Origin: Bacillus vallismortis
Lineage (GTDB): Bacteria > Bacillota > Bacilli > Bacillales > Bacillaceae
NCBI RefSeq assembly: GCF_004116955.1
Contig: NZ_CP026362.1
Coordinates: forward strand, 2,265,677-2,329,676
DNA length: 64,000 bases
Direction of reading: 5' to 3'
Shown: in pieces, positions 55,284 to 64,000 of the stretch
How the letters are laid out: each line of letters starts with the position of its first letter
Numbering within the stretch: position 1 is the stretch's first letter
The notes under the pieces: model-generated
Seen by the model: only the letters and a program-made list of their open reading frames with translations
What the model was told of the DNA's origin: nothing
Database searches by the model: none
Program-made: the position numbers and the translations under genes

Positions 55284-56321
55284 CTATGGATAAATTGGCG
55301 TCATGGTGAGCCCAGTCTCTTCATTCCAGCCATTCATCACATTAAAGTTTTGCACAGCCTGACCGGCGGCACCTTTCATTAAATTATCGATTACCGAGAC
55401 GATCGTGACTCTGTTCGTTCTCTCGTCAAGCGCAACGGCGATATCACAGAAATTGCTGCCGTACACTTCCTTCGTTTGCGGATACTGCCCTTTTGGCCTT
55501 ACTCTCACAAAATATGAATCTTGGTAAAATTCCGAATATAATTGATGCAAGTCATCTGCTGAACGATCAGAGGTTAATTGTGTGTACATCGTCGCCATGA
55601 TGCCCCTTGTCATCGGCACCAAGTGAGCCGAAAAAGTAATAGGCCCGAGCCCCGGCTGCCATTCTTGCAGCGCCTGTTCAATTTCCGGCGTGTGCTGATG
55701 TTCATTGACTTTATAAATTTTAAAATTGTCGTTCAGCTCAGAAAAATGAGTTCCCATGGATGCTTTTCGTCCCGCTCCGGAAACACCGGTCTTCGCGTCA
55801 ACGATAACGAACGATTCATGAAGCAGTTTCTGTTGGGCCAATGGCGCGAGGCCAAGCAACACCGCAGTTGGAAAACAACCCGGATTGGCAATGAGTTTCG
55901 CCTGTTGAATTTGCTTTTGATTCAGTTCTGCAAGACCGTATACGGCCTCATGAATCACTTCCTTTGGTGCTGAATTCCGTTTATACCACTTTTCATATTC
56001 AGTGGGCTCTTGTATCCTCAGATCACCTGACAGATCAATCACCGGAATTCCCGCGTCTGCCAGCTGCGGAGTCAATTCACTTGATACCCCGGGCGGCGCG
56101 GCAAGAAACATGAGATCTATTTCGTGTTTGATCGTCTTCAGATCAATTGGCTTCAGCTTCTGATCGGCTAAGCCGGCAAGATGAGGATACACCTCGCTAT
56201 AGACATTTCCTTCACCGCTGGATGAATAAAGTATACATTCCTCTGCATGAGGATGATGTGAAAGGATCCTGACAAGTTCAGTGCCTCCATAACCTGTAGC
56301 GCCTACAATTCCTATTTTCAA
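55284..56321 (-). CDS. argC: N-acetyl-gamma-glutamyl-phosphate reductase ArgC
   Basis: 345 aa. It reduces N-acetylglutamyl phosphate to the semialdehyde with NADPH. Rossmann motif [18 protein letters not shown] at the N-terminus and the catalytic Cys in [17 protein letters not shown] (about residue 149); a His-containing segment [12 protein letters not shown] follows. First gene of the arginine operon, preceded by an ArgR-type promoter. Confidence 0.96.
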   Translation of the reverse strand: MKIGIVGATGYGGTELVRILSHHPHAEECILYSSSGEGNVYSEVYPHLAGLADQKLKPIDLKTIKHEIDLMFLAAPPGVSSELTPQLADAGIPVIDLSGDLRIQEPTEYEKWYKRNSAPKEVIHEAVYGLAELNQKQIQQAKLIANPGCFPTAVLLGLAPLAQQKLLHESFVIVDAKTGVSGAGRKASMGTHFSELNDNFKIYKVNEHQHTPEIEQALQEWQPGLGPITFSAHLVPMTRGIMATMYTQLTSDRSADDLHQLYSEFYQDSYFVRVRPKGQYPQTKEVYGSNFCDIAVALDERTNRVTIVSVIDNLMKGAAGQAVQNFNVMNGWNEETGLTMTPIYP

Positions 56322-56360
56322 AACAAGTTCACCTTCTTGGTCTTTGTGAAATTATTTAAC

Positions 56361-56416
56361 ATTATAGCATGAATAAAAATTAATTCAATCGTATATTTAA
56401 TATTTTTATTCACTTA
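56361..56416 (-). promoter_or_regulatory. Arginine operon promoter with ARG boxes
   Basis: Minus-strand TTGAAT (56388-56383), 16 bp, TATAAT (56366-56361). The palindrome TGAATAAAAATTAATTCA (56370-56387) covers the spacer and -35, and a second half-site TATTTTTATTCA lies at 56401-56412. Arginine-bound AhrC/ArgR would block polymerase here. Confidence 0.8.
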
Positions 56417-56504
56417 TACATTTTCTGTTCACTGAAAAATCCGCTCAAAGCAAATAACGTTGTTGCATCAAAAAACACTGACCTGTCGCTTTTTTCAAGC
56501 GCAT

Positions 56505-56536
56505 AAAAAACAGGCTGACCGCGTCAGCCTGTTTTC
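56505..56536 (-). terminator. Terminator after yitZ
   Basis: AAAACAGGCTGAC...GTCAGCCTGTTTT 13-bp stem with a 3-nt loop and A-run on plus; the yitZ stop is inside it. Confidence 0.9.
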
Positions 56537-57062
56537 ATCATCATCAATCCGCTCACAAAATAGACAATAGAGCTTGCATAAAAAATCATTTGCACCGTAA
56601 AAAAGTCGGCGAGAAATCCGCCGAGCATAATGGCTGCGGCTGAAAAGATCGCCGTCCAAAAGTGGTAATTCCCAATCTTTCTTCCCCGCTCTCCGCTGTC
56701 TGTAAGATCGGCGATCAGCACTTTTTCTCCGTGCTTTTGCATCGCTCCAAAGACCCCTAACAGCACTTGGACGATGTACACTTGAACAACGCTCCCAATA
56801 TGCGGGACATACAAAAGCAGGACGGCCATGCCCCAAGAATTCGTCAGCAGAAAATAACGGCTGTCGAGCCTTCCAGACAGCCGTCCGAGGAGCGGATAAA
56901 TGAGCGCCCCGCTTAGCCCGAACAATCCGTAGGAAAAACCGAACTGCGTGTAGCTTGAGCCGATGTTTTTCACAAACAGAATATAAAACGGAAAGATCAA
57001 GCTGCTCGCGAAAAAGACGCTGCTCTGTGAAAATGTGAGCCATTTTAATTTGTTTTTCCCCA

Positions 57063-57063
<1 letters not shown>
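56524..57063 (-). CDS. yitZ: Half-length MFS-type membrane protein YitZ
   Basis: 179 aa with about six hydrophobic segments, half of a normal major-facilitator permease. The MFS loop signature appears as PLLGRLSGRLDSR after segment 2. The reading frame ends inside a good terminator, so this looks like a settled short gene and not a fresh truncation. It would need to pair with itself or another protein to form a 12-segment transporter, or it is a relic. The start overlaps the yitY stop by one base. Confidence 0.75.
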
Positions 57064-58540
<1,477 letters not shown>

Positions 58541-58553
58541 TCATTTTTCCATA

Positions 58554-58724
58554 TTATCTCCTTGCCCGTTTTTCAGCGCGGCGGTCAGCCACGACAAAGC
58601 AGGCGTGAATCGCGCCCGGCAGCCAAAAGATACAGGTCAATATGAGGTTCAGCAATGCCTGAAACGGTTTTCCCGTCAACAAAACGGCGAGCGGCGGGCA
58701 CAGGACAGCCAGCAGATACATCAT
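58554..58724 (-). CDS. Small Pmp3/UPF0057-family membrane protein
   Basis: 56 aa, two membrane segments (YLLAVLCPPLAVLL and ALLNLILTCIFWLPGAIHACFVV) joined by TGKPFQ, with a basic tail. LPGAIHA fits the UPF0057 (YqaE/Pmp3) consensus LPGxxHA. AAAGGAG precedes the first of two tandem ATGs. Yeast relatives affect membrane potential and cation tolerance; the bacterial role is unclear. Lies between yitW and yitY. Confidence 0.85.
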   Translation of the reverse strand: MMYLLAVLCPPLAVLLTGKPFQALLNLILTCIFWLPGAIHACFVVADRRAEKRARR

Positions 58725-58747
58725 TTTCTTTCACTCCTTTCAGCTGT

Positions 58748-58784
58748 AAAAAAGGACAGCCTCACAGTAAGGCTGTCCTCTTTT
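58748..58784 (-). terminator. yitW terminator
   Basis: AGGACAGCCT...AGGCTGTCCT 10-bp stem followed by six T on the minus strand. Confidence 0.9.
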
Positions 58785-58791
58785 GTTTGTT

Positions 58792-59100
58792 TTATTGAAT
58801 GCCAAGCGCGATTTTCGCGTATCTGGACATTTTATCTCTTGTCCAAGGCGGATTCCACACAATGTGAACCTCCGTCTCTTTTACTTCTGGAATGTCCGCT
58901 AACGCTTTTTTCACTTCATCCACAATAATCGGCGCTAAAGGGCACCCCATTGATGTCAGTGTCATCGTCACGTGCGTTAAGCCGTCGTCATCCATATCAA
59001 CATCATATACCAAACCAAGGTTCACGATATCAACGCCAAGTTCAGGATCAACAACCTGTTCCAGGGCGCCCATGATGTTTTCTTTTAATGCTTCTTCCAC
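58792..59100 (-). CDS. yitW: MIP18/SufT-family iron-sulfur assembly factor YitW
   Basis: 102 aa DUF59 protein. The core reads GALEQVVDPELGVDIVNLGLVYDV, and the family cysteine is in MTLTSMGCPLAPII. Such proteins help mature iron-sulfur proteins, probably in carrier recruitment. The ending HIVWNPPWTRDKMS is typical. It sits 62 bp after yitV. Confidence 0.92.
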   Translation of the reverse strand: MEEALKENIMGALEQVVDPELGVDIVNLGLVYDVDMDDDGLTHVTMTLTSMGCPLAPIIVDEVKKALADIPEVKETEVHIVWNPPWTRDKMSRYAKIALGIQ

Positions 59101-59162
59101 GTTCCCTCACTCCTTTTTCTACAGTATAACGTAAATCCGGCCCTTCTTCACACCATTGTGCT

Positions 59163-59930
59163 TTATAAGTGCGTATCAAACCATTCAATCGTTTGTAACA
59201 CAGCTGTTCGCGGGACTTTATGGTCGGCGTGTTCATCTCCGATAAATTGGAGGCGTTCCGGCTGTTCGCTGTAATGCGATTTAATCGTCTCATAAAATTT
59301 TCGGGTCGGCGCGTAAGGCACGACTTTATCTTTTGCGCCGTGCCAAAATAGTAGCGGGCGCTGGCGCAATTTCTCCGGCTGAAGGCTGAGATCCCGCATT
59401 TCGAGACGCTTCGTCAGCTCTTCTACCTTTTCTTCCGGCACCTCGATATCAATGCCCTGAGTTTGAATATGGTCAATCTGCTGCTGAAACAGTTCCACGT
59501 AATTCGGGCTCCCCATCAGGCTGACGCCGGCTTTTATCCAATCGTAAGCAGTCAGTGCGCCAAGCGTTGTGATGCCGCCCATTGACGTGCCGGCTAGCCC
59601 AATGCGGCCGCTGTCTATCAGGCCCTCACTTTCAAAGTGGGTTTTGAGTGCGCCGATCTCTTCAATCTCGTTGAGGACAATGTCCCAAAAATGGCCGGCC
59701 AGCTCTTCAACAGCCATTTGCCCACCTCGTTCGCCATGGTGCAGAGCCTCCGGCAGAATGGCTCTGAAGCCCTTCTCCGCCAGCAGATAAGCAATATGAA
59801 GATTGTGTTCTTTCGCGCTCGTAAAACCGTGGATAAAGATCACGAGAGGAACAGCGCGGTGCCTGTTCTCTTCCTTTACAATATGTAAAAACGGAATACC
59901 GGAAACGGTTTGATTTTCAATTTGGATCAA
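59163..59930 (-). CDS. yitV: Alpha/beta-hydrolase (esterase) YitV
   Basis: 255 aa from a TTG start preceded by GGAGGGACACATT; an in-frame ATG at 60026 adds 32 residues but has no ribosome site and would encroach on the yitU promoter. Alpha/beta-hydrolase features: FIHGFTSAKEHN (oxyanion), nucleophile elbow GLAGTSMGGITTLGA, acid in FWHGAKDKVVPY, and His in GDEHADHKVP. A serine esterase or peptidase-like enzyme; substrate unknown. Divergent from yitU. Confidence 0.88.
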   Translation of the reverse strand: MIQIENQTVSGIPFLHIVKEENRHRAVPLVIFIHGFTSAKEHNLHIAYLLAEKGFRAILPEALHHGERGGQMAVEELAGHFWDIVLNEIEEIGALKTHFESEGLIDSGRIGLAGTSMGGITTLGALTAYDWIKAGVSLMGSPNYVELFQQQIDHIQTQGIDIEVPEEKVEELTKRLEMRDLSLQPEKLRQRPLLFWHGAKDKVVPYAPTRKFYETIKSHYSEQPERLQFIGDEHADHKVPRTAVLQTIEWFDTHL

Positions 59931-60050
59931 AATGTGTCCCTCCTTAGGATAACCATAATCATAAGTGTAACATGTAGACAATAAAGATGGTAAAAAGCTA
60001 CACTGTAAGTAAGGCAAAACAAGCAAATTCTAAGATTAAAGGAGCTTTTC

Positions 60051-60863
60051 ATGGAGACAAAACCCTATTTAATCGCATTAGACTTAGATGGAACGTTATT
60101 AAAGGATGATAAAACCATATCCGAAAACACCCTTCGGACGATACAGCGCCTAAAAGATGACGGGCATCATGTCTGCATCTCGACAGGCCGGCCATACCGT
60201 TCAAGTTCCATGTACTACCAGCAGATGGAGCTGACAACGCCGATTGTCAATTTTAACGGAGCATTTGTCCACCATCCGCAGGACGACAGCTGGGGACGGT
60301 ACCATACCTCGCTGCCGCTTGATGTTGTCATGCAGCTGGTGGATATCAGCGAGAGATACAACGTACATAATGTGCTTGCTGAAGTCATTGACGACGTGTA
60401 TTTTCATTACCATGACGAGCACTTGATTGATGCTTTTAACATGAATACAACAAATGTGACAGTCGGAGACTTGCGGGAAAATCTCGGTGAGGATGTTACA
60501 TCTGTGCTCATTCATGCAAAAGAAGAAGATGTGCCGTCCATACGCTCCTATTTATCGGATGTACACGCCGAGGTGATCGATCACAGAAGATGGGCCGCGC
60601 CGTGGCATGTGATAGAAATTATTAAAAGCGGAATGAATAAAGCGGTCGGCCTTCAGAAAATAAGCGATTATTACAACGTGCCAAGGGAGCGGATCATTGC
60701 TTTCGGGGATGAGGATAACGATTTGGAAATGCTTGAATTCGCCGGCTGCGGCGTTGCGATGGGAAATGGAATTGACGCGGTCAAGCAGGTGGCCAACCGA
60801 ACTACGGCTGCAAATGAAGAGGACGGCGTGGCAAAATTCTTGAAAGAATATTTCTCACTGTAA
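60051..60863 (+). CDS. yitU: HAD-superfamily phosphatase YitU
   Basis: 270 aa Cof-type HAD hydrolase. Motif I ALDLDGTLLKDD with the Asp nucleophile, motif II CISTGRPYR, a C2 cap domain in the middle, Lys of motif III (SGMNKAVGL) and motif IV IIAFGDEDNDLEMLE. In B. subtilis YitU has been shown to dephosphorylate the riboflavin intermediate ribitylaminouracil phosphate, with other sugar phosphates as possible substrates. Single gene followed by two small ones. Confidence 0.92.
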   Translation: METKPYLIALDLDGTLLKDDKTISENTLRTIQRLKDDGHHVCISTGRPYRSSSMYYQQMELTTPIVNFNGAFVHHPQDDSWGRYHTSLPLDVVMQLVDISERYNVHNVLAEVIDDVYFHYHDEHLIDAFNMNTTNVTVGDLRENLGEDVTSVLIHAKEEDVPSIRSYLSDVHAEVIDHRRWAAPWHVIEIIKSGMNKAVGLQKISDYYNVPRERIIAFGDEDNDLEMLEFAGCGVAMGNGIDAVKQVANRTTAANEEDGVAKFLKEYFSL

Positions 60864-60967
60864 AGGCATGCCCGTATTAATTTTTGCCACTTATAAACCT
60901 GACTTTGCCCCACCATACTATTGTAGACGACTCATCTCGTCAAAGTATGGAAGGGGGCAGTCTCAAA

Positions 60968-61120
60968 ATGGGTAAACGAAGCAAATCCAGAAGGTTTATT
61001 CACCAGGGTAAAGACTCCATCGGGCAACACGCCGCAAGATTTCCATATCGGTCTACTTTAGAAGAAGCTCACCAGCATGCCGCGGCACGAGACTCGGCTG
61101 AAAGGCAGTATGAATATTAA
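60968..61120 (+). CDS. Small basic protein, unknown function
   Basis: 50 aa, ATG preceded by GGAAGGGGGC. Strongly basic N-terminus (MGKRSKSRRFIHQGKDS) and a His/Ala-rich C-terminal half (EEAHQHAAARDSAERQYEY). No membrane segment. The size, charge and Gln/His content are reminiscent of minor spore proteins, but I cannot assign a family. Its TAA overlaps the next start (TAATG), so it is translationally coupled to the DUF3813 gene. Confidence 0.65.
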   Translation: MGKRSKSRRFIHQGKDSIGQHAARFPYRSTLEEAHQHAAARDSAERQYEY

Positions 61121-61317
61121 TGAGAAATGAACTGTTTCAGCAGGCAAAATCATTTGTTCAACAGGCTGTCATGGTGACAAACGGCTTTGAGGAAGGCGAT
61201 CAGGATCAAGCGATTCTGAGAGCCAAAAATGCTGTGTCTTCTGCGTACGCCAACTCGACAGATGCAGAACGTCGCCAGCTCCATCAGTTTCAGGATCAGC
61301 TGGACAAACTCCAATAA
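61120..61317 (+). CDS. DUF3813-type small protein
   Basis: 65 aa helical protein (ELFQQAKSFVQQAVMVTNGFEEGD; AILRAKNAVSSAYANSTDAERRQLHQFQDQLDKLQ). It looks like the DUF3813 family of Bacillus, probably the gene called yizC in B. subtilis, although I am not certain of the name. Its start overlaps the preceding small gene by one base. Function unknown. Confidence 0.7.
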   Translation: MRNELFQQAKSFVQQAVMVTNGFEEGDQDQAILRAKNAVSSAYANSTDAERRQLHQFQDQLDKLQ

Positions 61318-61353
61318 AAAAAGGCTATGGCGATTGATTCGCCATAGCCCTTT
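61318..61353. terminator. Bidirectional terminator between the DUF3813 gene and ipi
   Basis: AAAGGCTATGGCG...CGCCATAGCC then CTTTT on plus, with A-run on the other side. Confidence 0.92.
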
Positions 61354-61712
61354 TATTTCACTTCAAACTGCTGAACAGCCTGAATCTGCTTGAGATTTTC
61401 CGCTCTGCCCTTAAATGTCACCTTCACCTCATAGGTTCCAGGCTCAGGGACTTCCTTCCATACATCAGAGAAATCGTACGTTTCTCCAGGTTCAAGTGTC
61501 AAGTTTTGAAAAGCCTGCGTAAACATTTTGTCTTTCGAATAACGGTATCTTTCTTTGCGCTCAGAATCATACACGACAAGTTCAAATTTTTGCCCTGTGC
61601 TAAATTGAAACTCGATCGCACGTTCACTTTGGTTCTTCAGCGACATGTTAAACTTGATTTGTTCAGGCTCCTGAATTACGTCAACAGATAAAACAACCTC
61701 TTGATTCTCCAT
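61353..61712 (-). CDS. ipi: Intracellular proteinase inhibitor Ipi (BsuPI)
   Basis: 119 aa from the ATG at 61712, preceded by AAGGAGGT at 10 bases, matching the length known for BsuPI. It inhibits the major intracellular serine protease IspA in the cytoplasm. The fold is an immunoglobulin-like beta sandwich: [42 protein letters not shown] and [13 protein letters not shown]. The same frame extends 32-35 codons upstream as a lipoprotein signal (next entry), so a second, exported form is possible. Confidence 0.88.
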   Translation of the reverse strand: MENQEVVLSVDVIQEPEQIKFNMSLKNQSERAIEFQFSTGQKFELVVYDSERKERYRYSKDKMFTQAFQNLTLEPGETYDFSDVWKEVPEPGTYEVKVTFKGRAENLKQIQAVQQFEVK

Positions 61713-61817
61713 TCCGCCTGATACCTCCTTATCGGGTTCTGTCTGCTCATCCTTTCCGCAGCCTATCAAAAGCAGTACGGGCAGGAGCATCACAAGCAGC
61801 CGTTTCACGACTTCCAC
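61713..61817 (-). other. In-frame lipoprotein signal extension of ipi
   Basis: Codons upstream of the ipi ATG encode [21 protein letters not shown], a clear lipoprotein signal with lipobox LLIGC, then an acidic linker. GTG starts exist at 61817 and 61808; AGGTGG lies 5 bases before the latter. Use of this start would put a 151-aa BsuPI form on the outside of the membrane. Confidence 0.6.
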
Positions 61818-61826
61818 CTGCTTTCG

Positions 61827-62669
61827 TCAGTCTTTTCTAAAGAAGCCAAAAATCCCAGTTGTTTGCACAATGTTTGTAAATGCTTTCGGATCGACTTCTT
61901 TGACGATCTTCTCTAAATCGTACAGTTCATACCTTGTGATGACGATAATCATCATCTCTTTCTGTTCATTCGTAAAGGCTCCTTTGGCCGGAACAGTGGT
62001 AATGCCGCGCACCATTTTTCCGTAAATGGCTTCCTTGATTTCGTCCGCTTTTTTCGTCACGATCATCGCCGTGAGCTTCATGTGGCGCGTGTGAATGGCA
62101 TCGATCACCCTTGTTGTCACATACAGCGTAACCAGGGTATATAATGCTTTCTCCCAACCTTGCAATAATCCTGCCGTCAAGATGATAATCCCGTTTAGAA
62201 TGAAGAAATACGTGCCGATGGGTTTATCCTTCCACTTTGCAAGCACCATGGCGACGATATCGAGCCCGCCTGTCGAAGCGCCGTATTTTAATGTTAAGCC
62301 GATACCGACCGCAGAAATGACACCGCCAAACACCGCGTTCAGCAAAATGTCATGTGACAGGCTTGTTTCCGGCAGGATTCCCATAAACAATGTAGTCAGC
62401 CCGACACTTAAAATACTGTACACCGTAAACGATTTGCCGACCTTCATCCATCCTAGAATACCGACCGGAATGTTTAAGAGGAACAAGAGCGTTCCCGTCG
62501 ATATGTAAAAGGGGGCGTATTGAACAATGACGCTTGATAAAAGCTGGGCGACTCCCGTAAATCCGCTGGCATATACATCTGCGGGAATTAAAAATAAGTT
62601 CAGCCCGGCCGCATTAAGTAAAGCGCCGATGATGACGACGAGTAATTTTTTTGTTTGATCTAGTACCAT
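61827..62669 (-). CDS. yitT: Membrane protein YitT (YitT/DUF161 family)
   Basis: 280 aa from the ATG at 62669 preceded by GGAGG at 8 bases; the in-frame ATG at 62741 is rejected. About five hydrophobic segments in the first 200 residues (LLVVIIGALLNAAGLNLFLIPA; GASTGGLDIVAMVLAKW), then a soluble DUF2179 domain (EIKEAIYGKMVRGITTVPAKG; MMIIVITRYELYDLEKIV). Family function is unknown. Divergent from yitS. Confidence 0.9.
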   Translation of the reverse strand: MVLDQTKKLLVVIIGALLNAAGLNLFLIPADVYASGFTGVAQLLSSVIVQYAPFYISTGTLLFLLNIPVGILGWMKVGKSFTVYSILSVGLTTLFMGILPETSLSHDILLNAVFGGVISAVGIGLTLKYGASTGGLDIVAMVLAKWKDKPIGTYFFILNGIIILTAGLLQGWEKALYTLVTLYVTTRVIDAIHTRHMKLTAMIVTKKADEIKEAIYGKMVRGITTVPAKGAFTNEQKEMMIIVITRYELYDLEKIVKEVDPKAFTNIVQTTGIFGFFRKD

Positions 62670-62806
62670 GGCATGTTCCTCCGCTCTATCTTCTTTAATA
62701 TGTTTTCCCTTAAAACAAATATTTGAACACGATTTTGGCAAATTAATATGATATAGTTGGCTTAACTCTTATGATAACGAGCGATAACAGAAAGAAGGGA
62801 AGCAAT

Positions 62807-63658
62807 ATGACAGTTCATCTCATCGCTGACAGCGCCGCCGATCTGCCCCGTTCTTACTTTGAAGAAAACGGCATTGGCTTTATTCCGCTCAGGGTTTCTC
62901 TCGGCGATAAAGAATTCGAGGATGCAGTCACGATTGATGCGGATCAAATATTTGAAGCGATGCAAAATGGAGAAACGCCTAAGACGTCCCAAGCTTCACC
63001 GCAAACGATTAAAAATGTATTTTTGCAATATGCCAAAACAGGTGAGCCCGCTCTTTACATTGCCTTTTCCTCAGGCCTTTCCGGCACGTATCAGACAGCT
63101 GTGATGATGGCCAATGAAGTGAAGGAGGAATTCCCCGATTTCGATTTGCGGGTCATCGATTCCAAATGCGCTTCATTAGGATACGGTCTGGCCGTCCGGC
63201 ATGCCGCCGATCTCTGTATCAACGGGAATACAATACAAGAAATCGAAACGTCTGTAAAGAACTTTTGTGAACAGATTGAGCACATATTTACCGTTGATGA
63301 TCTGACCTATCTTGCACGAGGCGGCCGCATCTCCAAAACATCTGCTTTTGTCGGCGGCCTGCTCAATATTAAACCGCTGCTTCAGATGGAGGACAGCAAG
63401 CTTGTGCCTCTGGAAAAAATCCGCGGACAGAAAAAACTTTTCAAACGGATCATCGAAATAATGAAAGAGCGCGGTGATGATTGGGGCAATCAAACCGTCG
63501 GAATCAGCTACGCCGCGGATGAAGATAAAGCCATTAGCATGAAACACTTAATTGAGGATGAGTTCAAGCCGAAAGAGATCATCATCCATTCAATCGGCTC
63601 TGCGATCGGGTCGCACGCCGGCCCCGGCACATTGGCGATATTCTTTTCAAGAAAATGA
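62807..63658 (+). CDS. yitS: DegV-family fatty-acid-binding protein YitS
   Basis: 283 aa from the ATG at 62807, which follows GAAGGGAAG. DegV/FakB fold: [13 protein letters not shown] at the N-terminus binds the fatty-acid carboxylate, [17 protein letters not shown] is the second motif, and the C-terminal [17 protein letters not shown] closes the fold. Relatives present exogenous fatty acids to a fatty-acid kinase. Its terminator appears to be interrupted by the second IS copy. Confidence 0.93.
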   Translation: MTVHLIADSAADLPRSYFEENGIGFIPLRVSLGDKEFEDAVTIDADQIFEAMQNGETPKTSQASPQTIKNVFLQYAKTGEPALYIAFSSGLSGTYQTAVMMANEVKEEFPDFDLRVIDSKCASLGYGLAVRHAADLCINGNTIQEIETSVKNFCEQIEHIFTVDDLTYLARGGRISKTSAFVGGLLNIKPLLQMEDSKLVPLEKIRGQKKLFKRIIEIMKERGDDWGNQTVGISYAADEDKAISMKHLIEDEFKPKEIIIHSIGSAIGSHAGPGTLAIFFSRK

Positions 63659-63663
63659 ACAAA

Positions 63664-63676
63664 CAAAAACCTCCAG
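63664..63676 (+). terminator. Left arm of the yitS terminator, interrupted by the IS
   Basis: CAAAAACCTCCAG, just after the yitS stop, has the A-run plus G/C arm shape of a terminator's 5' half. The complementary CTGGAGGTTTTTG is not present before the IS begins at 63683, and should lie beyond the element outside the window. Confidence 0.6.
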
Positions 63677-63682
63677 TATTTG

Positions 63683-64000
63683 GGGACTGACCCCCGTTTT
63701 TAAGACAGGGATCAAAACACCATTAAACAGCCAATTGCCGATAGTTTATCGGTGATTGGTTGTTTAGTTTCGTTTGAATACGAATGTTGTTATAATAATA
63801 AATGTATTCTTTGACAGTGCGTTCTACGATGGCGGTCGTGGTTCGATCAATGCTGTTAAGATAGAACGTTTCAGACTTTAGTGAGGAATGAAACGATTCG
63901 ATGGAGGCATTATCAGCGGGCGTCCCTTTGCGGGACATGCTCATGGTAATGCCTTTTGTTTTAACAGCTTTCTGATACTCGTAAGATGTATACACAGATC
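63683..64000 (-). mobile_element. Second copy of the IS3-family element, partial (runs off the window)
   Basis: Starts with the same GGGACTGACCCCCG end and matches copy 1 (45645 onwards) with no difference that I can see over the 318 visible bases. Same orientation as copy 1. The bases before it, TTTG (63679-63682), are the expected target duplication. Confidence 0.92.
63723..64000 (-). CDS. IS transposase OrfB, C-terminal part of copy 2
   Basis: Encodes the last 90 or so residues of the DDE transposase, identical to copy 1, including the catalytic Glu segment PADNASIESFHSSLK. The remaining part lies beyond the window edge. Confidence 0.92.
   Translation of the reverse strand, partial: SVYTSYEYQKAVKTKGITMSMSRKGTPADNASIESFHSSLKSETFYLNSIDRTTTAIVERTVKEYIYYYNNIRIQTKLNNQSPINYRQLAV

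Overview
The window is Bacillus subtilis-group chromosome. The evidence is an unbroken run of recognisable genes in B. subtilis order, FapR, AhrC/ArgR, TPP-riboswitch and T-box signals of the Bacillus type, and many TTG/GTG starts with strong AAGGAGG Shine-Dalgarno sequences. Proteins differ by scattered substitutions from the strain 168 sequences I remember, so this is probably a sister species or a divergent strain. Most genes lie on the minus strand. No tRNA, rRNA, CRISPR array, prophage or defence island is visible.

Layout: (1) 1-2.4 kb holds the spore crust/coat genes cotY (3' end), cotZ and cotO, then fabI under a FapR operator. (2) 2.4-7.9 kb is the TPP-riboswitch-controlled thiamine operon tenA-tenI-thiO-thiS-thiG-thiF-thiD. 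(3) 7.9-21 kb contains a monovalent cation antiporter (yjbQ), prpE, a pseudouridine synthase, NAD kinase, the small alarmone synthetase sasB, yjbL, yjbK, the lytic transglycosylase yjbJ, the truncated globin yjbI with the Spx adaptor spxH, yizD, pepF, coiA and mecA. (4) 21-24.5 kb holds yjbE, spx, yjbC and an MFS gene (yjbB) that lacks an ordinary start codon. (5) 24.6-38.7 kb carries two paralogous oligopeptide ABC operons, oppABCDF and appDFABC, separated by T-box-controlled trpS and yjbA. The appA gene is intact. (6) 38.8-45.6 kb holds yjaZ, the FapR-controlled fatty acid initiation/elongation genes fabHA-fabF, yjzB, med-comZ, yjaV, yjaU, yjzD and yjzC. (7) 45.6-46.9 kb is a complete IS3-family (IS150-like) element. 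(8) 46.9-56.4 kb is the arginine operon argC-argJ-argB-argD-carA-carB-argF under an ArgR-type promoter. (9) 56.5-63.7 kb holds yitZ, a frameshifted yitY, a small Pmp3-like gene, yitW, yitV, yitU, two small genes, ipi, yitT and yitS. (10) The window ends inside a second copy of the same IS.

Functional links: Spx, its adaptor SpxH, the ClpC adaptor MecA, CoiA, Med and ComZ place stress proteolysis and competence control together. The fab genes at two places share FapR operators. The opp and app operons share architecture: a hairpin follows each binding-protein gene and ScoC-like boxes lie at each promoter.

The most interesting signal is the insertion sequence. Copy 1 sits exactly in the loop of the argF/yjzC transcription terminator, whose 18-bp arms now lie on either side of the element with a 4-bp target duplication. 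Copy 2 enters what looks like the loop of the yitS terminator. The element also carries a hairpin that would sequester the orfA ribosome-binding site in read-through transcripts, a terminator-like hairpin at its left tip, and an A AAA AAG slippery site for making OrfAB.
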